Assembly (NCBI GenBank): GCA_022713905.1
Contig: JAIHTM010000004.1
Location: forward strand, 1 to 41,474
Reading direction: 5' to 3'
Source of the DNA: Collinsella sp.
GTDB lineage: Bacteria > Actinomycetota > Coriobacteriia > Coriobacteriales > Coriobacteriaceae
Length of the DNA stretch: 41,474 nucleotides
Below, piece after piece: positions 21,999 to 28,967 of the stretch (its first letter is position 1; each line of letters starts with the position of its first letter). The notes under the pieces are model-generated. The model saw only the letters and a list, made by a program, of their open reading frames with translations, was not told where the DNA came from and made no database searches. Position numbers and translations under genes: made by a program.

Positions 21999-22490
21999 TT
22001 ACGACTCGTGTTTTTCGCCTTTAGTGTCGCGGTGTCTGTCGTGGAACGGGAAGAGGCTGCGTGCGATGACCCAGAGGATGCCGATAATCTCCACGATCGT
22101 CGAACTCAGCCATGTGATTAATACTTGGGTCGGCACGTCTTGTTTCAGCACAAGCATAGTGACGATGTATGCGACGATGGTCGCATTCGTCACTATGAGC
22201 TGTCCTAGTACGAACCATAGTGACCAGGTCGCCACTTTCTTGCGCAGCTGGTTCTCCTGCTCGCGTCTCGTGTTTTTCGCATCGAGCTTGCGGAGAGCGG
22301 CGTTCTCTCTCCGTCGGGCGTTGAACGATGAGGCTGTATCTGTGGCCTCATCTGCGGAACCATCGACTCCTTCCCCGCCGTCGGGTGCGGAACCGGGCGC
22401 GACCGGCACATGCGAGGTGGCGGCCGACGCCCTGTTGAACATGGCCAGCGCCTCATCGGTTTCACTGGATGCCTGTTCGGTTTGGCTCAT
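21999..22490 (-). CDS. Two-TM membrane protein paired with metallopeptidase
   Basis: 163 residues: a disordered acidic N-terminus (~1-55), a basic coiled segment (NARRRENAALRKLDAKNTRREQ, ~56-85), then two TM helices (~88-114 and ~121-145) and a short charged tail. Its ATG overlaps the peptidase stop (ATGA). Coupling to a protease suggests a sensor/effector pair, for instance a membrane effector released or cleaved by the peptidase. No family recognised. Confidence 0.6.
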   Translation of the reverse strand: MSQTEQASSETDEALAMFNRASAATSHVPVAPGSAPDGGEGVDGSADEATDTASSFNARRRENAALRKLDAKNTRREQENQLRKKVATWSLWFVLGQLIVTNATIVAYIVTMLVLKQDVPTQVLITWLSSTIVEIIGILWVIARSLFPFHDRHRDTKGEKHES

Positions 22491-23014
22491 TGTAACCCCA
22501 GGGTGGCTATTCTCACGTCCATGGATCGTCGGGAGACACCGAACATCTCGGCCAGCTCGTCTCGGGTGCGCCCTTCACCCCAATGGCGTCTGACTATCGC
22601 GGCAGGCATCAGGAGCGCGGCGGCAAAACGATTCGCCCAGATCTCCTCGGGATCGATTCCCTTGGACGAAGTGTCGTCGCGGCTCTCCACCCTTCCGAGC
22701 ACGGCATCGTCCGGCGTGTTCTGGTATTTATGGACCCAGTGACCTATCTCATGGGCCGTGGTGAACCGCTGACGCTGCGGCGAAGCATACGCATCGGAGA
22801 CCGCCTTGAACGGCTCGCCGGACTTGTCTTTGACGAGCAGGCCGTCAACGTTTGGATCCAGCATGAGCTTCTGCGGCTGGATGCCTAGTAGCTCTGCCAC
22901 GCGTGACGGATCCACGGGAAGGTTGAGGTAACCGTTAGGCGCGACTGTCTTCAGTAGCGTCTCCGTCGCTGCCGCGGCCGGCGTGGACAGATTATCGATG
23001 GTAATCTTCGACAT
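22487..23014 (-). CDS. ImmA/IrrE-family metallopeptidase (second copy)
   Basis: 175 residues from MSKITIDNLSTPA (RBS AAGGAGGTGCCG, so the ATG at 23014 is preferred to the GTG at 23020). 'RQRFTTAHEIGHWVHKY' is the zinc motif (HEIGH, about residue 90), followed by 'EIWANRFAAALLMPAAIVRRHW' with the third ligand Glu, and a C-terminal HTH-like end (ELAEMFGVSRRSMDVRIATLGL). This is the IrrE/ImmA layout with the typical 'ANRFAA.LLMP' motif. It is adjacent to the integrase, in the cargo position. Confidence 0.85.
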   Translation of the reverse strand: MSKITIDNLSTPAAAATETLLKTVAPNGYLNLPVDPSRVAELLGIQPQKLMLDPNVDGLLVKDKSGEPFKAVSDAYASPQRQRFTTAHEIGHWVHKYQNTPDDAVLGRVESRDDTSSKGIDPEEIWANRFAAALLMPAAIVRRHWGEGRTRDELAEMFGVSRRSMDVRIATLGLQ

Positions 23015-23103
23015 CGGCACCTCCTTGCTTCAGTCTTCAATCTACCGGCGAGCGCGAGGTGTGTCAATACTCTTTCGTGTTGCGGAAAAGCCGTCGCCGA
23101 CCG

Positions 23104-24324
23104 TCACTGGCCGTCGCGGAGGTCTGGCAGGGCGGCGTCGAGCGTCTTGGCGAGCCGCCGTTCCCTCCAATGCGTGTACACGCTGGTGGTGTGGATGTCG
23201 GTGTGGCCCATGATGGCGGTGCGCTCCTCGTCGCTCGCGCCGGCGGCGGCGAGTTCGGTGGCGAGCCAGTGCCGCGCGCTGTAAATGTCGACGTACGGCA
23301 GTCCCGCCATCTTCAGGGCGCGGCGCCAACGCTTCTCCTCGTTGTCCCGTCTGATGGGATGGCCGTAAAGATTGGTGAACACCAATCCATGCGATGGCAC
23401 GCCCCATTTGACGATATGCGCCCAGAGCCGGTCCCAAAGCCCCTGCGGAATGGGAACCGTCCGCACGCCTTTGGCGGTCTTCGGTTTGGTCAGCCAGATC
23501 GCCCCATCCAGATGCTCGGCTTCCATCCAATCCGGGATCGTGGCGCCGGCTGGTATCGGCTTGGCCTGCTGGCACACGTTGATGACGGGAATCCCATGAT
23601 GCAGTTCCAGCTGGTAGGGCATCAGGCCATACCTCTCCCCCGGCCGCATGCCCGTGGTGAAGGCGAGTTCGAACATGAGTGCCCACTTCTCACGCTCGTC
23701 CGGACTGTCGAACACGGCGACCGCCGGATCGGGCTCGGAGAGCGCGGCCTCGATGACCTTCGCTGGGTCGGCGACGTCGAGGATGGGGCGTTCGTACCGG
23801 TCCTCCGGCATTCGTCCGACGTTTTCCATCGGGTCGTCGGCGATGAGTCCGTCCCGTTTCGCGGTTCGGAGCATGGCGCCGAGGACTGCGAGATAGGTGT
23901 TGACGGTCTTGCTTTTGCGTGTGCGGCGCAGTCTCCTGCACATGCCGTTGATGTCGTCGGCGGTGAGCCGGTTGAGGCGGATGTTCCCGATGATCGCGTT
24001 CATGGTGCGCATCCAGCTGGATTCGTTGCGCCAGGTGGTGGGGTTGACGGCGGTCCTGTGCTCCTCCATCCACCGTTCGAAGTAGTCCGCGGTTTTCGGG
24101 CCGTCCTTGGTGGGCAGTCTTCCGTCCCGCTCCCATTCCGCTATCTTCGCCTGGAAACGGGCGCGTGCCTCGCTTTTCACCATGCCGGTGGCTTCGATCG
24201 GCGGGCGTCTGCGTCCGGTCGTCGGGTCGGTTCCCATGTCCTTGCGGAAGTGCCATCGTCCTTTGGAGTCCTGGAACACGCTTCCGGATCCTCCGGTCCT
24301 TCTGTTTTTCGTCTTGCCCGCCAT
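23104..24324 (-). CDS. int: Tyrosine-recombinase phage integrase
   Basis: 406 residues. An N-terminal arm-binding domain (GSGSVFQDSKGRWHFRKDMG), a core-binding SAM-like domain and a C-terminal catalytic domain with Arg in 'TTGMRPGERYGL' (~226), Lys in 'TKPKTAKGVRTVPIP', box II 'IYSARHWLATELAAAG', 'IMGHTDIHTTSVYTHW' and the Tyr nucleophile (~384). The usual box II His three residues before Arg is Tyr here. It integrates and excises the prophage; attachment sites should lie just right of its start. Confidence 0.9.
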   Translation of the reverse strand: MAGKTKNRRTGGSGSVFQDSKGRWHFRKDMGTDPTTGRRRPPIEATGMVKSEARARFQAKIAEWERDGRLPTKDGPKTADYFERWMEEHRTAVNPTTWRNESSWMRTMNAIIGNIRLNRLTADDINGMCRRLRRTRKSKTVNTYLAVLGAMLRTAKRDGLIADDPMENVGRMPEDRYERPILDVADPAKVIEAALSEPDPAVAVFDSPDEREKWALMFELAFTTGMRPGERYGLMPYQLELHHGIPVINVCQQAKPIPAGATIPDWMEAEHLDGAIWLTKPKTAKGVRTVPIPQGLWDRLWAHIVKWGVPSHGLVFTNLYGHPIRRDNEEKRWRRALKMAGLPYVDIYSARHWLATELAAAGASDEERTAIMGHTDIHTTSVYTHWRERRLAKTLDAALPDLRDGQ

Positions 24325-24579
24325 GACTGTCCTCCCGTGTCAGGGAGTCCACTCTAAATCACACTCTAAGTGGGCGTAAAACGACGTTTCCAGCCGGAAA
24401 ACTAGTATCAGCGTCACGCGCGCACGACGCCATACAAGCCTTACTGCCGTCTACGTTTCCGCAGTATTCCAACGGTTCAGCGCCACTCCTGCGCAAGGTG
24501 GCGCGTATCAACGGTGGTTATAACACAAGCCGGCTGTCACCGTTCGCGAGAGAGACCGGCCGGCAAAAAGGTGTCATCC
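24325..24579. other. Probable prophage right junction (att region)
   Basis: This 255-bp gap between the integrase start and the sixA-like gene holds no gene I can support. It is where the attachment site should lie, possibly up to the 3' end of the phosphatase gene. The core cannot be fixed because the other prophage end lies outside the window. Confidence 0.4.
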
Positions 24580-25137
24580 CTAGTCGAAGTCCTTGGGACT
24601 GAGCACGGCGAGCAGCTCGGCGTCGTGTACCTGCCAGCGGCTGAACGGCTGATCGGAGCCGAACACCACCACGGAGGCGGTGGACATGCCCAGGTTGAGC
24701 AGATCCAGCTTGACCATGTCCGAATCCGAGGAGGCGAGCCACTGGCAGCTCACCGAAACGGTCGGCTCATGGCCGAGGACCATCAGGACCCGGGTCTTGT
24801 CCTTGGCGTTGGCGAGCTCGTCGAACACGGCCTGCATGCCGCCGTCGTACAGGGTCTGGCGGTATTCGACCTTGGGATGGTCGCCGAACACCTTGAGCAT
24901 TCTCTCCAGCGTCTGCCGGGCGCGGACCGCGCCGGAGCACGCGACGCGGTCGGGCAGCAGTTTCATGCCGACGAGCCCCTTGGCGACGATCTTCGCCTGC
25001 TTCTCGCCCTTGTCGGTTATCTCGCGGTCATGGTCGCCCTTGTCGTTGAACGGTTCCGCCTTCGCGTGCCGCATGACCAGCAGCACGTGGGAATAGTTCT
25101 TCGCCTTTTTCTCGACCTTGCTGAGATTCACGCCCAT
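24580..25137 (-). CDS. SixA-like histidine phosphatase
   Basis: 185 residues. 'VLLVMRHAKAEPFNDKGDHDREITDKGEKQAKIVAKGL' contains the RHAK catalytic motif (RHG-type) and 'VLMVLGHEPTVSV' the second catalytic His. This is the SixA branch of the histidine phosphatase superfamily, dephosphorylating phosphohistidine or small substrates in the cytoplasm. First chromosomal gene right of the prophage. Confidence 0.85.
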   Translation of the reverse strand: MGVNLSKVEKKAKNYSHVLLVMRHAKAEPFNDKGDHDREITDKGEKQAKIVAKGLVGMKLLPDRVACSGAVRARQTLERMLKVFGDHPKVEYRQTLYDGGMQAVFDELANAKDKTRVLMVLGHEPTVSVSCQWLASSDSDMVKLDLLNLGMSTASVVVFGSDQPFSRWQVHDAELLAVLSPKDFD

Positions 25138-25256
25138 TCTTCAGGACCTTTCCGTACGACGTCACTGCCTCCATTGTGGCAGACGAGGGGCGCTCGACTT
25201 CCCGTCATCACCAAATCATTGCCTGCCGTTAAGATTCGCCGCGCCTGATTGGGCTG

Positions 25257-26357
25257 TCAGATCGCCGTCGCCTCGCCTTGCTTGCAGGCCTGGTCGTCCT
25301 GCGACAGTCGGGACGTCTGCAGGTCGAGGTCGCGCAGCACCTTGCGCAGCTTGTGGTCCGAAATGTCGCGCAGCTCCAGATCGTCCAGCTGGGCCTCGCG
25401 CTGTTCGGGGGTGAGCGAATCGATGTCAGTGGTCGTATCCTTGGTGGCGCGGTCGCGTTTGCGCAGGGCCGCGAACCCCTCCGCCATCGCGCGGGAGACC
25501 ACAAGGAAGCCGGTGTGGCCGATCATCGCATGGTCCGGCCGCACGGCGAGCCCCTGCGCCTTCCACGTGCGTTCCAGCGTCTCCTGGATGGCGGGATCGG
25601 TCCAATGGCCGGCTTCGCGCAGAGCCTCGACGAGTCGGCTCATTTGCGTGGTGGTGGTGATGTAGGCGATGAGGACGCCGCCGGGCGCGATGACCCGGTA
25701 CGCCTGTTCGAGCCTGTTCCACGGGTCGAGCATGTCGAGCACGATGCGGTCGAAGGAGTGCTCCGGCAGGCCGGCCGCGACCGAGTCGAAGTCGCCGGTC
25801 TTGAGGTCCCACCACTGCGGGCGTTCGCCGTAATACAGCGTGGCGTTCGCGTCGGCCACACGGGCGAATTCGGGTCGCAGCTCGATGGTGGTCAGGCGGC
25901 CGGACTCCCCCACCGCATCCAGCAGGTTGACGCTCATCGCGCCCGATCCGGCACCAGATTCGAGCACGTTGAGGCCGCTTCGGATGTCGCCGAGCTGGAT
26001 GACCTGCGCGATGTCCTTCGGGTACATGATCTGGGCGCCGCGCGGCATGGAGAGCACGTAGTCGGCGAGACGGGGGCGCATGACCGCATACTGCCAGCCG
26101 CCGATCGCACGGGTCGCCTTCCACGGCTTGTTCCGGTCGCGTTCGGGATGGTCCGCATTGACCTGAGCCTCGCGCTTGGCGGTGACGGTGGTGACGACCA
26201 CGCCCTCGGTGCGGCCTATCACGTCGTCGTGCAGAATGATCCCGTGCTCGGTCTGGGTGACGCCACCGGCGGTCAGCTGGTCGGTGATCTTCTTGCCCTT
26301 GCGGTCGGTGAATTGGATCTTTTCGCCTGCGACGATCGGCCCGCGTCTCGGGTTCAT
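25257..26357 (-). CDS. trmI: tRNA (adenine-58-N1)-methyltransferase
   Basis: 366 residues. N-terminal small domain with 'QLTAGGVTQTEHGIILHDDVIGRTEG', then 'PRLADYVLSMPRGAQIMYPKDIAQVI' and the SAM-binding site 'NVLESGAGSGAMSVNLLDAVG', the acidic loop 'TTIELRPEFARVADANATLYYG' and 'RIVLDMLDPWNRLEQAYRVIAPGGVLIAYITT'. Matches actinobacterial TrmI, which makes m1A58 in tRNA as a tetramer. The C-terminal ~60 residues are an extra acidic tail. RBS GGAG. Confidence 0.9.
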   Translation of the reverse strand: MNPRRGPIVAGEKIQFTDRKGKKITDQLTAGGVTQTEHGIILHDDVIGRTEGVVVTTVTAKREAQVNADHPERDRNKPWKATRAIGGWQYAVMRPRLADYVLSMPRGAQIMYPKDIAQVIQLGDIRSGLNVLESGAGSGAMSVNLLDAVGESGRLTTIELRPEFARVADANATLYYGERPQWWDLKTGDFDSVAAGLPEHSFDRIVLDMLDPWNRLEQAYRVIAPGGVLIAYITTTTQMSRLVEALREAGHWTDPAIQETLERTWKAQGLAVRPDHAMIGHTGFLVVSRAMAEGFAALRKRDRATKDTTTDIDSLTPEQREAQLDDLELRDISDHKLRKVLRDLDLQTSRLSQDDQACKQGEATAI

Positions 26358-26424
26358 GGCATCTCCTTGGGGTGAGTTTCTGAGCTGTACACAGTTTAGC
26401 GTACCCGCGCGCTGCGTTCCGGAT

Positions 26425-26589
26425 GTAGCAGCGAATCGTTCTCAATAAGAAAAGTGCGGGGGTTCCGAACATTTCCGCACAATCGAACATTTCAGAGACC
26501 GGCAAAATACCGGGCTTATGAAGTAATCCGTGTTCGTTTCCTCACATAACGGACTCGCACCTTTCTTATTGAGAACCATTCGCTGTAAC
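26425..26589. repeat. MITE-like element with 34-bp inverted repeats
   Basis: Arm 26425-26458 and arm 26556-26589 are imperfect inverted repeats (five mismatches by eye, with a 15-base identical core GTTCTCAATAAGAAA). They enclose about 97 bp with smaller hairpins and no gene. It fills most of the gap between trmI and the hydrolase, leaving only eight bases before the hydrolase ATG. Confidence 0.65.
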
Positions 26590-26597
26590 ATTGCCTC

Positions 26598-27518
26598 ATG
26601 CCGAATATCACGCCGTCAGAAGACCGAACCGTCGAAACCGTCCACGTACCGAATAATCCCACGCTCACCGGCCTGGCCCGGCTCACCCGCAACGTGGCGT
26701 ATCGCACCGGGGCCGATGATCTGGTGATGGACATCATCGCGCCGCAATCCACCGGCGACGATGATGACCGCCGCTACCCCACCGTGGTGTTCGTGCAGGG
26801 CAGCGCGTGGACCACACCGGACCGTGATTACGAGATCCCGCAGCTATCCGAACTGGCGCGAGAGGGATTCGTGGTGGCGACGGTGAACCATCGCAACGCC
26901 TCGCGTGACGCCAGTGCCGTGTTCCCTGCCTATCTGAAGGATGTCAAGGCGGCGATCCGGTACTTGCGGGCGAACGCGCGGCAGTGGCACGTCGACCCTG
27001 AGCGGCTGGGCATCTGGGGCACGTCGTCCGGCGGCAACACGTCTCTGCTGGTGGGGCTCACTGCCGACGACCCGCGGTATGAAGACGGCAGTTATGCCAC
27101 CGAAAGCGACGCGGTGAGCTTCGTGGTCAGCTGCTTCCCGCCCACCGACATGATGGAGGCGATCGACGCGTTCGGCAACGAAGACGACCCGTTCCGGCTG
27201 TACTATTTCGGCCCGTTCGCCGCAGTGGTCGGGGCGACCCATGAAACCGGATTGAGCGACGACGTGCGCCGCCGGGCGGCCGACATGAGCCCGTACCTGC
27301 AGGTGCGTGACGGGGTGACCTATCCGCCGACGATGCTGCTGCACGGCACCGCCGACACCGTGGTCCCCTACCGGCAGTCGGTCAAGATGCACAAGAGGCT
27401 TGTCGAACACGGCGTGGACTCGCGGCTGGTGCTGGTCGACGGCGCAGAACACGAGCACGACTTCTGGAGCCCGCAGGTGTTCGATATGATCTTCGATTTC
27501 ATTCGGGAGCGGTGCTGA
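26598..27518 (+). CDS. Alpha/beta hydrolase (BD-FAE/esterase-like)
   Basis: 306 residues. 'VVFVQGSAW' oxyanion region (HGGxW-like, with Gln in place of His), nucleophile elbow GTSSGG (Ser ~145), Asp in 'LLHGTADTVVPYRQS' (~253) and His in 'GAEHEHDFW' (~288). Resembles BD-FAE/esterase-lipase proteins acting on acylated sugars or small esters. No signal peptide. It lacks a visible RBS because the inverted-repeat element abuts the ATG, so leader sequence may come from that element. Confidence 0.8.
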   Translation: MPNITPSEDRTVETVHVPNNPTLTGLARLTRNVAYRTGADDLVMDIIAPQSTGDDDDRRYPTVVFVQGSAWTTPDRDYEIPQLSELAREGFVVATVNHRNASRDASAVFPAYLKDVKAAIRYLRANARQWHVDPERLGIWGTSSGGNTSLLVGLTADDPRYEDGSYATESDAVSFVVSCFPPTDMMEAIDAFGNEDDPFRLYYFGPFAAVVGATHETGLSDDVRRRAADMSPYLQVRDGVTYPPTMLLHGTADTVVPYRQSVKMHKRLVEHGVDSRLVLVDGAEHEHDFWSPQVFDMIFDFIRERC

Positions 27519-27635
27519 GATAATCAGACCGTATTGGGTCGGGGATAACTTGTATTCGATTCCCGGAAAAGCTTCTAACAAATGCCGTGTGAGCACACGC
27601 ACGGCAGTGACACATCAGGCACTATGGTGGCGGGT

Positions 27636-28128
27636 ATGACTTCGGTTCGTGCTGTCGAGCAGACGCGGATAGGGATTGCCGCGCCGCTCGTTTCCAATAT
27701 CGGCTGGGGCGTGCTGCCGCTGTACTGGCACGCGCTGTCCGGCATGAATGCCATCAGCGTGCTGGCGTATCGGCTGATCGCCACGCTGGTGGTCATGTGA
27801 TTGCGCTGCTGATGGCGTTCCGCCGCTATCGTGCATATCATCGCGCGATCGCCGCGCTTTGACACGCACAGCGGAGCAAAAGGCTGTTCGCGCTGGAACT
27901 CGCCGCCACCACGGCTATCAGCGTGAATTGGTTGCTGTACATATATCTGGTGGTCAACGGCCAGGCGCTGCAGACCTCAATCGCGTACCTGACTACGCCT
28001 CTGCTCAACGTGGCGCTGGGCGTGGGCATGTTCACTGCGCAGTCACCGACGTTCCCGTGGATGGCAATCGTGCTCGCCGCCAGTTTCTCCGTCTACGGTC
28101 TGCTCAAACGCTACGTGCCGTTGGACGC
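27636..28128 (+). pseudogene. Decayed rarD (EamA-family transporter)
   Basis: The N-terminal frame (MTSVRAVEQTRIGIAAPLVSN, then IGWGVLPLYWHALSGMNAIS) is RarD-like but ends at a stop at 27800. The sequence continues one frame over (IALLMAFRRYRAYHRAIAAL), then in a third frame ('LFALELAATTAISVNWLLYI', 'QALQTSIAYLTTPLLNVALGVG', 'LPL..YGLLKRYVPLDA'-like) with internal deletions. A broken multi-pass transporter gene. Confidence 0.75.
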
Positions 28129-28441
28129 CATTGCACAGGCCGAGAACGACAAGGACATGCGGCAATGGGAACCACTGAACAGCATGCTGTTGATTTCCAG
28201 CACGCTCGCTTTCGCTCGATATGATGACAAACGCATGTGGGCCTATGACGTGATCGAGAATGCGATGACGCGCAATCTGGGATACTCGTTCAGCGAAGAA
28301 TACGACGAAAGTGCCGAGGATAACGAGGATACGAACGAAGTCGGTGGACAGCCCGGCCCGCGTCTGAACTACGGCCCGACCTACTACGCCGCCTTCGTGC
28401 ACGATCCGGAAGGCAACAACATCGAGGCCATGCTCGTCTGA
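28129..28441 (+). pseudogene. Glyoxalase/VOC-family remnant
   Basis: The frame continues without a start from the rarD remnant and ends 'GPTYYAAFVHDPEGNNIEAMLV', the C-terminal signature of glyoxalase/bleomycin-resistance proteins. The middle (ENDKDMRQWEPLNSMLLI...) does not match that family, so several decayed fragments may be joined here. Confidence 0.55.
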
Positions 28442-28469
28442 GCGCTGCCAGCTAAGCAATAACGGAAAA

Positions 28470-28512
28470 GACAGATCCCGCCATGCGCAATGTTCGCATG
28501 GCGGGATCTGTC
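28470..28512 (-). terminator. Long intrinsic terminator
   Basis: An 18-bp perfect stem (28470-28487 with 28495-28512; GACAGATCCCGCCATGCG arm) with a 7-base loop. On the minus strand it is followed by TTTTCC, so it can end transcription from the small basic gene and the defence operon at right. Confidence 0.7.
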
Positions 28513-28640
28513 ATATTCCCAGAGAATCAAACATCTCAGCAGCCGTATGGAAACGCGGGCCGTTCTCCGCTGAATATTCATGGATTTCCCGCAAGGCAGA
28601 AAACGTATCAGTAGGAACGGCGCTCTGTTGAGGAAGGTCT
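28511..28640 (-). pseudogene. RelB/DinJ-like antitoxin remnant
   Basis: A start-less frame on the minus strand reads LSLDLPQQSAVPTDTFSALR and ends ...HTAAEMFDSLGI at a stop within the terminator edge. It resembles the ends of RelB/DinJ antitoxins with the middle deleted. No partner toxin is seen. The rest of 28442-28704 holds nothing else. Confidence 0.35.
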
Positions 28641-28704
28641 AATGAAAGTCAGAACTCGTACGTGTCTGGATTGGAACACATGTGATTTCCCCCTTTAGCC
28701 CCGG

Positions 28705-28902
28705 TTACTTGAACAGGTCGAACAGACTGAACGTGGTCTTCTTGTAGATGGTGTTGTACAGCTTGCGCTTGGGGTGCAGCCAGCCCATGCCCTTCTTGCC
28801 GTAACCGGGAATCAGCGCACGCTTGACCGCACAGGTGGCACGCCCCTTCGTGCGCGCGGACAGGCTCTTCTTCCAGCTGGGTTTCCTCATTCCGTATTTC
28901 AT
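28705..28902 (-). CDS. Small basic conserved protein
   Basis: 65 residues (MKYGMRKPSWKKSLSARTKG...GYGKKGMGWLHPKRKLYNTIYKKTTFSLFDLF). Very Lys/Arg-rich, ending in a 'KTTFSLFDLF' motif. I associate this pattern with small phage-derived proteins in Firmicutes and bifidobacteria, without a known function. Separated from the defence operon by 65 bp. Confidence 0.6.
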   Translation of the reverse strand: MKYGMRKPSWKKSLSARTKGRATCAVKRALIPGYGKKGMGWLHPKRKLYNTIYKKTTFSLFDLFK

Positions 28903-28967
28903 GGCGGCCTCTTCTCGAACGGTTATGCTCATTCTATACAGTGCTGAACACGTAGCAGATCGAGCAA

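Noticed and set aside
23059..24357. 432-codon rightward frame opposite the integrase
   Set aside because: Shadow of a clear tyrosine recombinase; no family resemblance.
25278..26375. 365-codon rightward frame opposite trmI
   Set aside because: Antisense shadow; trmI motifs lie on the other strand.
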